In this document: positions 1 through 9,165 of the stretch, piece after piece
How positions within the stretch are numbered: the first letter of the stretch is position 1
Layout: the number at the start of each line of letters is the position of its first letter
Assembly (NCBI RefSeq): GCF_009754945.1
Contig: NZ_WPIN01000007.1
Coordinates: forward strand, 62,001 to 126,000
Length of the DNA: 64,000 nucleotides
Direction: 5' to 3'
From: Spirosoma arboris
Lineage (GTDB): Bacteria; Bacteroidota; Bacteroidia; Cytophagales; Spirosomataceae
Made by a program: the position numbers and the translations under genes
The notes under the pieces: model-generated
The model's input: only the letters and a program-made list of their open reading frames with translations
Databases searched by the model: none
Told to the model about the DNA's origin: nothing

Positions 1-637
1 AGTGAGACCGGAGATTTATTGAGATTGGATAGGTAAGTTTCTGGTTATCAGAAATTAATCGCAACTGATATTCACCAAAGGAAAGCTGAGTCAAATTTAG
101 ATTCTGATTATGTTTTTCTTCAGCTATTTTGTTTTGATATAGTATTTGATCGTTTTGATCCAGCAATTGAAGCAAGACAGGCCGTTTTTGCGGATTCATA
201 AAGGAGACTTTTAATTTTCCTTCTTTAGAAATCCGAATATTTGCCTGTAACGCTGACGATAACGATGTGTGTTTAGTTAGATCAACCTTCGCTTTTGCGT
301 TCGGGACAAAGACTGGCAAAACATCGGTTTTAAGTTGCGAAGCAACTAACTGATGACCAACTAATTGCTCCAGCATGGTATCAAATCGGCGTATGTTCCG
401 TTTACTGAGTTTGATATACTGATTAGAGAGTAATTCCTGATAATACAATTCATTATCCTCATTATAGAATTCAATGCGTGTTGTGCGTAGAATTGGATCT
501 GTTTTAAGCGTCCAGTAACCCTTGGCCTGAACTGAGCGTGTATAAGTATCAATCTCATAGAGCTGAGCAGTGGCTAATTCCGGTCGGCAACCTAAAAAAA
601 CGAGTAAACTCAGTAGCGTAAACAAATGGTTTTTCAT
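1..637 (-). CDS. Partial lipoprotein of unknown function (C-terminus outside window)
   Basis: Reading from the ATG at 637 on the minus strand gives an uninterrupted frame of 212 codons to the window edge, so the C-terminus is missing. The N-terminus is a short basic start, a hydrophobic stretch and a lipobox ending FLGC (Cys17), so the mature protein should be a lipidated envelope protein. The rest is rich in polar residues and alternating beta-type patterns, with no motif I recognise. The pattern of the last 60 residues (KRPVLLQLLD, GEYQLRLISD) resembles a beta-sandwich extension. It is separated by 320 bases from the LytTR gene upstream. Function unknown. Confidence 0.75.
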   Translation of the reverse strand, partial: MKNHLFTLLSLLVFLGCRPELATAQLYEIDTYTRSVQAKGYWTLKTDPILRTTRIEFYNEDNELYYQELLSNQYIKLSKRNIRRFDTMLEQLVGHQLVASQLKTDVLPVFVPNAKAKVDLTKHTSLSSALQANIRISKEGKLKVSFMNPQKRPVLLQLLDQNDQILYQNKIAEEKHNQNLNLTQLSFGEYQLRLISDNQKLTYPISINLRSH

Positions 638-693
638 AGATCACTTTTTTGAGGTATAAACTATCTTTTCCAAATGGTACTCCAACGAGGCAA

Positions 694-758
694 TCAACCT
701 ATAGTAGGTTGAGGGAGGATGCAGGGTAATCGAGCCAGGTTTGTCGATTAACCCTGCA
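694..758. repeat. Two small hairpins in the gap before the partial lipoprotein
   Basis: The 323-base gap 638-960 has no convincing gene. It holds an 8-bp stem with a 3-base loop (694-701 with 705-712) and a second stem of about 14 bp with one bulge (720-733 with 744-758). On the minus strand they lie about 200 bases after the LytTR stop and 60-120 bases before the lipoprotein start, so they may end the first transcript or form a leader structure of the second. Confidence 0.4.
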
Positions 759-960
759 CTTGTTATCTATATCATTTTCAATTAGTTAACACAAATCCTA
801 TTAGGCAAGACAACAGGCGGGATCTTTCAGTATAGAGAACAGATCAAAATTAGCTGCCAGAAAAACGGTAGAAAAAATAAAAAGTACTACTGACTACTTT
901 CTCGGGTTAGATGTACCTTTTTTTAGGTTGTGTGTCGTTTTTCGATCGCTATAAAGTGGA

Positions 961-1752
961 TTATTTACCTAACCATTCCTTAAAGCCCGTAATTCTATCG
1001 ACGCTGACAAATACTTCCTGGCGGGGTCTGGGGATCAGATCCAATTTTAATTTGCCTCCCGAGAATGTATGAACGGTCTGAGCAGACTTATGAGATACCA
1101 AAAAAGAGCGATTTACCCGGAAGAACTGGTTAGGATTCACCAAATTTCCCAGCTTATCTAAACTATACTCAACCACCAGGTTTTGGCCTTCCAAAGTCGT
1201 TAAATGGGTGGCTTTCGCTTCAAAGAAGAAGTAGGCAATATGATTCGTTTCGACACTTCGGATTTTCGATCCCACTGTGACCATAAACCGTTCCTTATAC
1301 GACATCGACTCCTTATACGAAGTCGATGTATTTAGCTTATTCACTAGATTCGACAATTCGGGTAATGCCGTCATTAGACTGGCAGGCTGCCGAATGGCCT
1401 TGAATTTATCCAGAGCTGCCGCTAATTCATCTTCATCAATAGGTTTGAGCAAATAATCGATACTGTTGAATTTAAAAGCCTGTAAGGTGTATTCATTATA
1501 GGCTGTTGTGAGGATAATCGGAATAGTCAGTAAGGTTTGTTCAATAATGCGAAAACCAATATCGTCTTCCAGCTGAATATCCAGGAAAATCAGATCCGGC
1601 TGCGTACTCAAGGCATGATCGGCAAACCAGCGGATGGCTTTAGCGACAGAAGGAATATGGGCTAATACCCGAATAGACGGATCATATTGATTCAGGAGCT
1701 TCTCCAGCCGCTCACTGCTCAATGGTTCGTCTTCGATTATAAGTACATTCAT
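961..1752 (-). CDS. LytTR-family response regulator
   Basis: A 263-residue response regulator. The receiver domain (about residues 1-120) has the acidic pair E7/D8, the phosphoacceptor D58 in FLDIQL, and K103 in DYLLKP; TTAYNEY is the usual switch region of this class. Residues about 155-258 form a LytTR DNA-binding domain (FFEAKATHLTT, FFRVNRSFLV). The ATG overlaps the stop of the upstream kinase gene by four bases, so the two are co-translated partners. It should bind DNA when phosphorylated; the target is not evident. The linker carries a small tandem duplication (SYKESM-SYKER). Confidence 0.95.
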   Translation of the reverse strand: MNVLIIEDEPLSSERLEKLLNQYDPSIRVLAHIPSVAKAIRWFADHALSTQPDLIFLDIQLEDDIGFRIIEQTLLTIPIILTTAYNEYTLQAFKFNSIDYLLKPIDEDELAAALDKFKAIRQPASLMTALPELSNLVNKLNTSTSYKESMSYKERFMVTVGSKIRSVETNHIAYFFFEAKATHLTTLEGQNLVVEYSLDKLGNLVNPNQFFRVNRSFLVSHKSAQTVHTFSGGKLKLDLIPRPRQEVFVSVDRITGFKEWLGK

Positions 1753-2900
1753 GAGAGCAAAGGGATTTTAACGACAAATGAACTGTTCTGTTCTCCTATC
1801 CATACTGGCCGATCTGTAAGCAATCCGTATCGGTTGGTGATGTTTTGTAAACCCATGCCAGTAGACGAATCTGATACCGGACGAAGTTGAATAGGGTTGG
1901 CAATCAACAGTACATCATCTTCTTTATAGATGGATATAATAAGCGGATGTTCAATCGACATCTGGTTATGTTTGACCGCATTTTCAACTAACAATTGTAG
2001 AGTTAGTGGCGCAATCTTGTAACGGGAGGCTTCTTGGGGCAGTAGCTTATTATTAACTTTCAGCTTGTCTTTAAATCGAATATTGAGCAAGAATAAATAG
2101 GCATCCAGAAACTCAAGTTCGGTTTTTAGACTGACCTGGTCCATTTCCCGCTGGTCAAGGATATAGCGGTACGCTTTGGCCAGTCGACTAATAAACTGCA
2201 CCGACAGCTTGGTATCGACTTCTACCAGCGTGGAAAGAATACTCAGGCTGTTAAAGAGAAAATGCGGATTCACCTGATTCTTAAGAGCCGAAAACTGGGC
2301 CTGAGTAGCCTCCCGTTTTAATTGTTCAGCATTCACCCGAAGGTCTTCCAGCTTTTTATAGCCGCGTAGGTTAGCGGCTAAATAAAAGGCGGAAAGCATA
2401 GCCATAACCGTTAAGCCATGATTGAATCGTTCCCGTTGCTGAAATTCTTTCGTTTCCAGAGCTTTTATTGTATCAGCAACCGGCCCGGCCTGGATAACAA
2501 CCGCAGGCTGAGCCTTATGAAGTCGATAGTCTGACCGATGTACATAGTCAATGACTGTGGACCAAAGATTGTAGAATCCAAAATTTAAAACGATAGCAAG
2601 TGCTCCCGCCACAACAAGCGTAACCAGCTTAGCAGGCGTTTTAATGTTGACCAGGAAATCCCATCCAGACCATCCTGCAAACCAACGTTCAAACCATTCC
2701 GAAAGACTCAGCCAAAAAGTAAAAAATAGCAGTGTTATCGAAATTTCCAGCAACCAAACCCACCAAAACCGCTGGAATGCCCCCCAGGTTAAACGATCCA
2801 GGATTATATAAAGCTTGATAGGCCAGTAGATGGCAAATACACTGAGGGCAAGCCCCAATTTTTGGGCTAATGTCAGGTTATACGCGGTAGATGAGTCCAT
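1749..2900 (-). CDS. LytS/YehU-type sensor histidine kinase
   Basis: A 383-residue membrane histidine kinase of the His_kinase family PF06580. Three to four hydrophobic segments lie in the first 200 residues (about 15-32, 45-65, 90-112 and 165-182), with a loop of about 50 residues between the third and fourth. A short coiled-coil linker leads to the phosphoacceptor motif NPHFLFN with H213. The ATP-binding part follows: LLVENAVKHN (N box) and GMGLQNITNRY (G box). No PAS or large extracellular domain is visible, so the signal may be sensed through the membrane segments. It forms an overlapping pair with the LytTR regulator downstream. Confidence 0.94.
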   Translation of the reverse strand: MDSSTAYNLTLAQKLGLALSVFAIYWPIKLYIILDRLTWGAFQRFWWVWLLEISITLLFFTFWLSLSEWFERWFAGWSGWDFLVNIKTPAKLVTLVVAGALAIVLNFGFYNLWSTVIDYVHRSDYRLHKAQPAVVIQAGPVADTIKALETKEFQQRERFNHGLTVMAMLSAFYLAANLRGYKKLEDLRVNAEQLKREATQAQFSALKNQVNPHFLFNSLSILSTLVEVDTKLSVQFISRLAKAYRYILDQREMDQVSLKTELEFLDAYLFLLNIRFKDKLKVNNKLLPQEASRYKIAPLTLQLLVENAVKHNQMSIEHPLIISIYKEDDVLLIANPIQLRPVSDSSTGMGLQNITNRYGLLTDRPVWIGEQNSSFVVKIPLLS

Positions 2901-2991
2901 CGATAAAAAGCTACAGGATTGATGGCGATCCTAGTTGAATGCCGGTTCTGGCCGGACAAACCGGGGAAACCTGGTTGTACTAACGGACCAA

Positions 2992-3009
2992 TGATGTGCG
3001 ATCACATCA
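2992..3009. promoter_or_regulatory. Palindrome upstream of the kinase gene, possible operator
   Basis: Arms TGATGTG and CACATCA are perfectly inverted around the four bases CGAT. The site lies 92 bases upstream of the kinase start and just after the ArsR-like gene, where a promoter of the two-component operon would be expected. The half-sites are shorter-spaced than a CRP site. Role is inferred from position only. Confidence 0.3.
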
Positions 3010-3035
3010 CCAGAAAGTTTTCTCTGCTTAATACA

Positions 3036-3347
3036 CTAGACGTTCGCTTCAGCGCTTGTCTTGACTAGTTTACTCAGAGAGAGAAAGGCTATGCCTTCAT
3101 TGATCGTATTGTCCGTTAATAAATAATAGATTTCCCGGCCTTTTCGCTGCTTTTTGAGAATCTTCTTCTCATGCAGGAAGCTCAGATTAAAGTAGAGTGC
3201 CGACTTGTCAATGTAGGGGATATAATTTTGAAACATTGTCAGGCTCGCCTGCCGCTTATTGGCAAGTATCGACACGATTTGAATCCGGACTGGATGCCCA
3301 ACGACTTTCAGTAAGCTGGCTAGTCGTTCCTGGGCTTGGGGCCTCAT
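3036..3347 (-). CDS. ArsR-like winged-helix regulator, copy 1
   Basis: A 103-residue single-domain protein of the ArsR/SmtB-like winged helix type. It starts with the usual KVVGHPVRIQIVSIL segment; a recognition helix region (ALYFNLSFLHEKKIL) and a basic beta-wing (KQRKGREIYYLLTD) follow. No cysteine-rich metal site is visible, so it may sense something other than metal. It is clearly paralogous to the gene at 8851-9165: the C-terminal halves are nearly identical. It lies downstream of the SusC/SusD genes, after a strong hairpin, and upstream of the LytS/LytTR pair on the same strand. Confidence 0.88.
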   Translation of the reverse strand: MRPQAQERLASLLKVVGHPVRIQIVSILANKRQASLTMFQNYIPYIDKSALYFNLSFLHEKKILKKQRKGREIYYLLTDNTINEGIAFLSLSKLVKTSAEANV

Positions 3348-3355
3348 AACTTTTT

Positions 3356-3367
3356 CCCCATGTGGGG
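3356..3367. promoter_or_regulatory. Short palindrome next to the ArsR-like start
   Basis: CCCCA and TGGGG flank two bases, nine bases upstream of the ATG at 3347. Its place would suit an autoregulatory operator or a leader hairpin. No matching site is seen upstream of the paralogue at 9165, which weakens the operator reading. Confidence 0.2.
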
Positions 3368-3608
3368 CGTCAAAAAGCCAATTAGAAAGAATAGAGATGG
3401 ATTACTTTTCATATAGGTTGTATTTTAGAACTAGAAAATGACTATCCGCTTTTAATGCGATAGCCTTTAAAGCTTGCAAAGACCAAGTTGCGTTAACGGG
3501 CCCATTCTTGAAAAAAAAAATGACTGGATGTCTGGATAAGTTGGTTGAACGACCAATTTGGCTGGTTGTATCGGCTAAAAAGGGCTCAGCTACATACCTA
3601 ACAAAACG

Positions 3609-3660
3609 TGTAAACGCCCTAATCCCACCTTCCATAGAAGGTGGGATTAGGGCGTTTACA
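3609..3660. terminator. 24-bp perfect hairpin after susD
   Basis: Arms 3609-3632 and 3637-3660 are perfect inverse copies with a four-base loop (CATA). On the minus strand it begins 21 bases after the susD stop and is followed by a T-rich stretch, so it is a good terminator for the SusC/SusD transcript. The rest of the 333-base gap (3348-3680) has no credible gene; an open frame through it would run across the hairpin. Confidence 0.75.
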
Positions 3661-3680
3661 GCAAATCTGCTTATCAGCAA

Positions 3681-5438
3681 TTAATACCCTGGATTCTGAG
3701 CCAGAATATTTTTGCCGCTTGCATCCGTAGCCTGATAGTCAATTTGCGTTTGAGGTATCGGCAGATACTCATCCCGACCCGTCGTAAATTTCGCGCCTGC
3801 ATAGCCCACCGGTAATTTTGGACTTTCATAGGCTAAAAACGCATTGATAGCTGTCGCAGCCGTGCCCCAACGAACCAGATCATAAAAACGGTGTCCTTCG
3901 CCCGACAATTCTAATTTACGCTCAAACTGAATCGCCGTTCGGGCAGTGGCCTGATCGGCAAACGACGTATAGGGCTTAATGGAATAATTTGCAGCATTGG
4001 CACCAGTGGTTGTTTTTACCCAGTAGGTCGCATTGGCGGCCCGATTTCGAACCATGTTTACATAGTTCAGCGCCGTGGCCAGGCTACCCACTTCTACTTC
4101 GCATTCCGCAGCCATAAGCAATACATCGGCGAAGCGAATGAAGTTGTAATTGATGGCCGAGTACCCATCTGTCCACGAACTACCATCGGTTAGAGATTTA
4201 TCCTGCGATTTGTAGAAAACGAACTTCTTAGGGGAATATGGCCCAGCAAATGTTTGATCACGAATCCAATCCTGACCTGGATGTACTGACCAATCCAAAT
4301 AGGGAATACCCCGTCGGCCTACCGACCAATCCAGTCGCGGATCTACTGGGCCTGCGTCAGGTGTAAAGGGCGCACTAGAGGCCAGTCCCATGTCAGTAAC
4401 TAATTGATTGGTAGATGAATTGTACGAACCATCCAACAACGGCAATCCATTGGTACTTACTCGAAAGGAATTCGCTAACTCAAAACTAGGAACGAAGAAC
4501 CCACAACATCCTGCTGGCCCCGCCGAACCTGTATTATAGGGAAAGTTCAGGTTTAGTTCTGGGTTGGCATTGTCTGAACTACCCGTATTTGCGGCAGCCT
4601 GATCGGCAAAAATAGATTCCGAATTAGTTTCCTTGGCGGCATTAAAAATATCGGTATAGTTATCAACCAGTGCATATTTAACACCTCCTGTGGTAGTACC
4701 ACTCGCAATAACCTTATCAAATAGTGCTTTTGCTTCCGCATACTTTTTTTCGTACAAATAGGTCTTGGCTAAATAAGCCGCGGCCGCCCAGCTGTTAGCC
4801 CGCCCCAGTGCATCCTGAGTAGCAGGCAGGTTGGTTTGCGCAAACTGAAAATCCGCTTCAATTTTTGGCCAGATATCCACATTGTTTGGCACTTTATCGA
4901 CGCCCGTACCATAATCTACTGTTTCATCCACATACGGAACCATATTAAACTGGCGCCTTAACTGGAAATAATAATGGCCCCGCAGAAATCGTGCTTCTGC
5001 TGTAATGCGTTGCTTGTCAGCCGTTGTAACATCCGAAGCGGCCGTAGTCATTACCCGAAGTACCATGTTGGCACGGCTAATTCCTTCGTATAGAGACCGC
5101 CACTTAAAATTGATTTCGGCATTTGTGGCATTCATTGATGGGTAGTTCTGAAAGGGCGTCAACGCATTGAAGTCCCCTGAGTTCGACCCTTTGTTAGCCT
5201 CGCCAGCCGAGATACTACCACGTACCCAGTCTAATGAAGCGGCAGACTGATCGTAGCCACGCCCATTCAATTGAGCATAAGCGGAGAGAAGTAGCCCATC
5301 CAAACCTGCCTTGGAGGTTAGCTGGGTGCTGGATAACTGACCTGTGGCCGGTACTTCCAGAAATTTGTCTTTACAAGCGAACGTTACCATCGTAATCATA
5401 ATCGTGGCTAACGCTCCCTTTAAAATGGGATTTTTCAT
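3681..5438 (-). CDS. RagB/SusD-family nutrient-binding outer-membrane lipoprotein
   Basis: A 585-residue SusD homologue. The signal peptide ends in the lipobox TFAC, so it is a surface-exposed lipoprotein. The N-terminal half carries the TPR-type helices of the family (EARFLRGHYYFQLRRQF, KTYLYEKKYAEAKALFDKV), and the C-terminus has the usual signature ERKLELSGEGHRFYDLVRWG and a final EYLPIPQTQID segment. It caps the SusC barrel and binds the ligand. It lies 97 bases after susC on the same strand. No glycoside hydrolase, sulfatase or peptidase is next to the pair, so the substrate cannot be deduced. Confidence 0.96.
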   Translation of the reverse strand: MKNPILKGALATIMITMVTFACKDKFLEVPATGQLSSTQLTSKAGLDGLLLSAYAQLNGRGYDQSAASLDWVRGSISAGEANKGSNSGDFNALTPFQNYPSMNATNAEINFKWRSLYEGISRANMVLRVMTTAASDVTTADKQRITAEARFLRGHYYFQLRRQFNMVPYVDETVDYGTGVDKVPNNVDIWPKIEADFQFAQTNLPATQDALGRANSWAAAAYLAKTYLYEKKYAEAKALFDKVIASGTTTGGVKYALVDNYTDIFNAAKETNSESIFADQAAANTGSSDNANPELNLNFPYNTGSAGPAGCCGFFVPSFELANSFRVSTNGLPLLDGSYNSSTNQLVTDMGLASSAPFTPDAGPVDPRLDWSVGRRGIPYLDWSVHPGQDWIRDQTFAGPYSPKKFVFYKSQDKSLTDGSSWTDGYSAINYNFIRFADVLLMAAECEVEVGSLATALNYVNMVRNRAANATYWVKTTTGANAANYSIKPYTSFADQATARTAIQFERKLELSGEGHRFYDLVRWGTAATAINAFLAYESPKLPVGYAGAKFTTGRDEYLPIPQTQIDYQATDASGKNILAQNPGY

Positions 5439-5535
5439 AGTATTAATTCGACTGAAAAATAAAATGGTCTAGAGTCTTTAGTAGAGTAAGCGGCTAAACG
5501 TATAAAGCTGAATATCTTGCCTTTACGTAAATATT

Positions 5536-8500
5536 TTATAAGCCAAAGCTTAAGCCAACATTGTAGGCACGAGTAATTGGGTAGTTACCAACGTCGACAC
5601 CAAAGCTCGTATCCGCTGCGCCACCAACGCTTGGGTCCAGACCTTTATATTTCGTGATTGTGAATAGATTGGTTGCTGTTAATGATATCCGCAGGCGACT
5701 CATATGAATCTTGTTCAGCATCGCAGCTGGTACAGTATACCCTAACGTTAGGTATTGCATACGACCATACGAGCCATTTTCGACGTAGTAGGAAGTTGCC
5801 TGTGTGTTGGTGCTGAAGTTAGAGGCCGTTTCGAAAATGGGGACGGTCGTATTCGTGTGTGTAGGTAACCAGGAATCTTTTACCCGTGCGCTGACAGCAG
5901 CTCCGGTGAAAGAGGGGTTAAAATCGGTATACCATTTCGAGTAATTGAAAATCTGCGACCCAAGTGACGCGTAAATATTCGTATTCAGGTCAAAGCCTTT
6001 GTAGCGTAATGTGACAGTAATACTACCTGTAAATTTCGGAATGGGGCTTCCCAGGAATGTTCGGTCACTATCGTCAATTTTCCCATCGCCGTTGACATCC
6101 TGATACCGGAATCGACCAGGAGCAGCGCCATCTTGTGTAGGAGCAGCAGCCACTTCCTCTTTGCTATTAAACAAGCCGATCACATTATAGCCGTAAAAAG
6201 AAGACAGTGGATGACCCGGTTGGTTGCGAATAACAGGTACACTCAACCGTTGAGAGCTGTTGCCTACCGCCGTGAAATAAGGGACTCCTGGGGCCAGAGA
6301 GGTAATATTGTTTTGTAGAAAGCCCCCAACTAACGTTACTTCATACCCTAAGTCTTTAGTGACATTACCACGGTTTGTAATTAACAGGTCAATACCCTGA
6401 TTACGCATACTGGCAACGTTCGAGTAGGGAGCACTGGCCCGGTCGCCCACTACACCAGGCAGGCTAAGCTGAAACAATAGATCTCTCGTATCCTTCCGCC
6501 AGAAGTCGAGAGAGACTTCTAATTTATTATTAAAGAATGATCCATCAACACCAATGTTGGAGGTAATACTACTTTCCCATTTGGCAGCAGGGTTCCCAAT
6601 CTGACTACGGTAAAAGCCCGATCCAACCGAGCCATTACTTGCGTTAATATCATAGCCGTTGGCAGCGTTAGAAGCAAACAGGTTATATTGATTGGTAGCA
6701 CTCAGGAAGTTTGAGTTACCCATGATACCATATCCACCCCGAATTTTCAGGTCTGATACCCAGGGCAAATTCTTCATGAACTCTTCCGAAGAAATGCGCC
6801 AGGCGCCCGATACTGCCGGGAACACCCCGTAGCGATTGCTACTAGCAAACTGTGATGAACCATCCCGACGAACAACGCCGGTCAAAATGTATTTATCATT
6901 GAAGGTGTACCGAGCCTGGGCAAACAAAGAGAAAAATTTATTCCCCAGACCATATGAGCTACCTACTTGCCGAGTAGCACCAGGAGTGGTTGTGCTGATG
7001 GTGACGTAGTTAGGGTCTGTAGAAAATGGGTTCTGCCCCGACCCACTGATACTACGACCTGCCCCTGTATTCAGGGATTCAATACCGCCTAAGACCGCAA
7101 GGTCATGAATGCCGAACTTATGCTTATACGATGCCGTGTTCGTAAATGTCCAGGCTAATCCATAACCCGATCCTTCACTATACGTATAAGTGGTGTTATT
7201 CTCCGAGTTTTCGTACTGTACTCGTCCGTAGCTATTGTAGTAGTTGTTAAAATAGGTTCCGCCAATACTACTTTTAAGGGTTAAGTCAGGAATTACATCA
7301 TATTCGAGATAGGCATTGCCAAACCCGAAAATGTTGAAATTGCCATTGTTCTTGGCCGCATCCCGGTTGGCTACGGGGTTATTGGGGTTATTAAAGCCTT
7401 TGGCAGCGGTGCCTGCATAGCCCCCAAACGAGTTATAAATCGGAATGATTGGCGCAATACGAAACGCTGTCAACACATCATTTTCATCTGTAGATGAGCT
7501 TGAGTTATTGTTCGTACCATTTCCCAACTGACTGCCTGTACTTCCCAGTACACCTGTATTAGAAATGTAGGTAAGCTGGAAGTTTTCGCCAAAACGTAAT
7601 TTTTTGGTAATATCAAACTCCGTATTGGCTCGGAGTGAATACCGGGAAAAGTTATTGTACGTTACAATACCCGCCTGATTTTGCATGCCAATACTGATGT
7701 AGAATCGGCTGGCGTCGGTACCACCCGAAAAGCCCAGTGTGTGGCGAGTCAATGGAGCTACACGAGTAATGGCGCCATACCAATCAGTCCCTGCCTTATT
7801 AGAAGGAATGACGTTATAAATAGCCCCGTTGAGCGGATTTACATTGTATTTAGCTGCTTCAGCCGTTAAATCGACTTGTGAAGCAGATAGTCCCGTGCTT
7901 GTGCCGACCAAGAGATAATCAGGTAAGACGGGCGTTGGGCCTGATCCATACTGCCCGTTGGCAATACCGGTAAAGCTGTCGGGACCAACCGTGCCGCCTG
8001 CCTGATAAATATCATTTTTACGAGCTTGCCAGGCCCAATCAGCCTGTTCCTGCGGATTGAGGATCTTCGGCCCATGTCCAGGGTCAGTTACCCCATACAA
8101 ACCGTCATACGTAATGCTTAATTTCTGGTTATGCCGTTGCCCTCTCTTTGTCGTGATTACAATCACACCTGAGGCAGCCCGCGCTCCATAAATAGAAGCC
8201 GCAGCCGCGTCTTTAAGCACCGTGGTACTTTCAATGTCATCGGGAGAAATGTACTGGACATTTTGGGTCGGAACCCCATCAACAACATATAAAGGTTGAT
8301 TGCCTCCAAACGAGCCAAACCCCCGCACCCGAATCTGGCTGGTCGTACCAGGTTGTCCGTTCGTAATTACGGTTACACCGGCAACACGCCCCTGCAATTG
8401 CTGTTCGACGTTGGTTGAGGGAACAACTTTTAATTGGGCTGGTTTTACGGTGGAGACAGCCCCCGTTACATCGCGTCGGTTTTCAGTTGAGTAACCCGTA

Positions 8501-8835
8501 ACGACAACTTCACTCAGTGCAGTAGCATCATCTTCAAGTTTTATCTCAATATTAGTTTGATTACCGACCGTAATCTCCTGAGTTTTTGTGCCGATTGCCG
8601 AAATCACTAAAACAGGATTACTACCCCGCACACTGATCTTAAAATTACCATTGGCATCACTGGTAGTACCGGTTTGCGTGCCTTTAAGTACAATATTTAC
8701 TCCTGGAACCGGACCATCTGAACCGGTCGTTTTTCCCGTTACCTGCCGGTCCTGGGCGAAAGCGTTTAGGCTTCCCACTAGTAGGATTGCACACAGGAAT
8801 ACTGTCTGCAGAAACCTGTAGAAAATTGCTTGCAT
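5536..8835 (-). CDS. SusC/RagA-family TonB-dependent transporter
   Basis: A 1099-residue outer-membrane transporter. After a signal peptide (residues about 1-28, ending AFAQ) comes a carboxypeptidase-regulatory-like domain (VTGKTTGSDGPVPGVN, about 30-110), the TonB box region with LSEVVVTGY, and the plug domain with LQGRVAGV and the hallmark PLYVVDGVP followed by DIESTTVLKDAAAASIYGAR. The rest is a 22-strand type barrel ending in an aromatic-rich strand. The start lies only 15 bases after the ArsR-like gene at 8851-9165, so the regulator and transporter probably share a transcript, with susD following. Confidence 0.97.
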   Translation of the reverse strand: MQAIFYRFLQTVFLCAILLVGSLNAFAQDRQVTGKTTGSDGPVPGVNIVLKGTQTGTTSDANGNFKISVRGSNPVLVISAIGTKTQEITVGNQTNIEIKLEDDATALSEVVVTGYSTENRRDVTGAVSTVKPAQLKVVPSTNVEQQLQGRVAGVTVITNGQPGTTSQIRVRGFGSFGGNQPLYVVDGVPTQNVQYISPDDIESTTVLKDAAAASIYGARAASGVIVITTKRGQRHNQKLSITYDGLYGVTDPGHGPKILNPQEQADWAWQARKNDIYQAGGTVGPDSFTGIANGQYGSGPTPVLPDYLLVGTSTGLSASQVDLTAEAAKYNVNPLNGAIYNVIPSNKAGTDWYGAITRVAPLTRHTLGFSGGTDASRFYISIGMQNQAGIVTYNNFSRYSLRANTEFDITKKLRFGENFQLTYISNTGVLGSTGSQLGNGTNNNSSSSTDENDVLTAFRIAPIIPIYNSFGGYAGTAAKGFNNPNNPVANRDAAKNNGNFNIFGFGNAYLEYDVIPDLTLKSSIGGTYFNNYYNSYGRVQYENSENNTTYTYSEGSGYGLAWTFTNTASYKHKFGIHDLAVLGGIESLNTGAGRSISGSGQNPFSTDPNYVTISTTTPGATRQVGSSYGLGNKFFSLFAQARYTFNDKYILTGVVRRDGSSQFASSNRYGVFPAVSGAWRISSEEFMKNLPWVSDLKIRGGYGIMGNSNFLSATNQYNLFASNAANGYDINASNGSVGSGFYRSQIGNPAAKWESSITSNIGVDGSFFNNKLEVSLDFWRKDTRDLLFQLSLPGVVGDRASAPYSNVASMRNQGIDLLITNRGNVTKDLGYEVTLVGGFLQNNITSLAPGVPYFTAVGNSSQRLSVPVIRNQPGHPLSSFYGYNVIGLFNSKEEVAAAPTQDGAAPGRFRYQDVNGDGKIDDSDRTFLGSPIPKFTGSITVTLRYKGFDLNTNIYASLGSQIFNYSKWYTDFNPSFTGAAVSARVKDSWLPTHTNTTVPIFETASNFSTNTQATSYYVENGSYGRMQYLTLGYTVPAAMLNKIHMSRLRISLTATNLFTITKYKGLDPSVGGAADTSFGVDVGNYPITRAYNVGLSFGL

Positions 8836-8850
8836 GAAGATTAGGATTAT

Positions 8851-9165
8851 TTATGAATGTATGGTTGGTTTTACTAGTTTACTCAGCGAGAAAAGAGCTA
8901 TGCCATCATTGATCATATTGTCCGTTAACGAATAATAGATTTCCCGGCCTTTTCGGTGTTTTTTGAGAATCTTCTTCTCATGCAGGAAGCTCAAATTGCT
9001 ATACAGTACAAATTGATCAATGCTAGGTAAGTGGTTTTGCAGCGTAGGTATGCTGACTAGCCGCTCCTGAGCTAGTATACCTACAATTTGAACCCGCAAT
9101 GGATGGCCAACGGCCTTCATCAGGCTGGCTAGTCGACTTATTTCGCCTTGATCAAAAAATTCCAT
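8851..9165 (-). CDS. ArsR-like winged-helix regulator, copy 2, upstream of susC
   Basis: A 104-residue winged-helix protein, paralogous to the one at 3036-3347. Shared segments include ASL-K-VGHP-R-QIV-IL, NLSFLHEKKILKK and RKGREIYY; the middle (residues about 30-60), which would include part of the recognition region, differs most. Its stop lies 15 bases before the susC start, making it likely the first gene of a regulator-susC-susD transcript. No metal-binding cysteines are seen. The natural inference is local control of SusC/SusD expression; the ligand is unknown. Confidence 0.88.
   Translation of the reverse strand: MEFFDQGEISRLASLMKAVGHPLRVQIVGILAQERLVSIPTLQNHLPSIDQFVLYSNLSFLHEKKILKKHRKGREIYYSLTDNMINDGIALFSLSKLVKPTIHS

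Noticed and set aside
2992..3009. CRP/FNR site reading of the palindrome
   Set aside because: The half-sites are four bases apart, whereas CRP sites need a wider spacing; kept only as an unspecified palindrome.
3402..3680. 92-residue open frame on the minus strand after susD
   Set aside because: It runs straight through the 24-bp terminator hairpin and has no domain or usual start; the hairpin explains the open frame.
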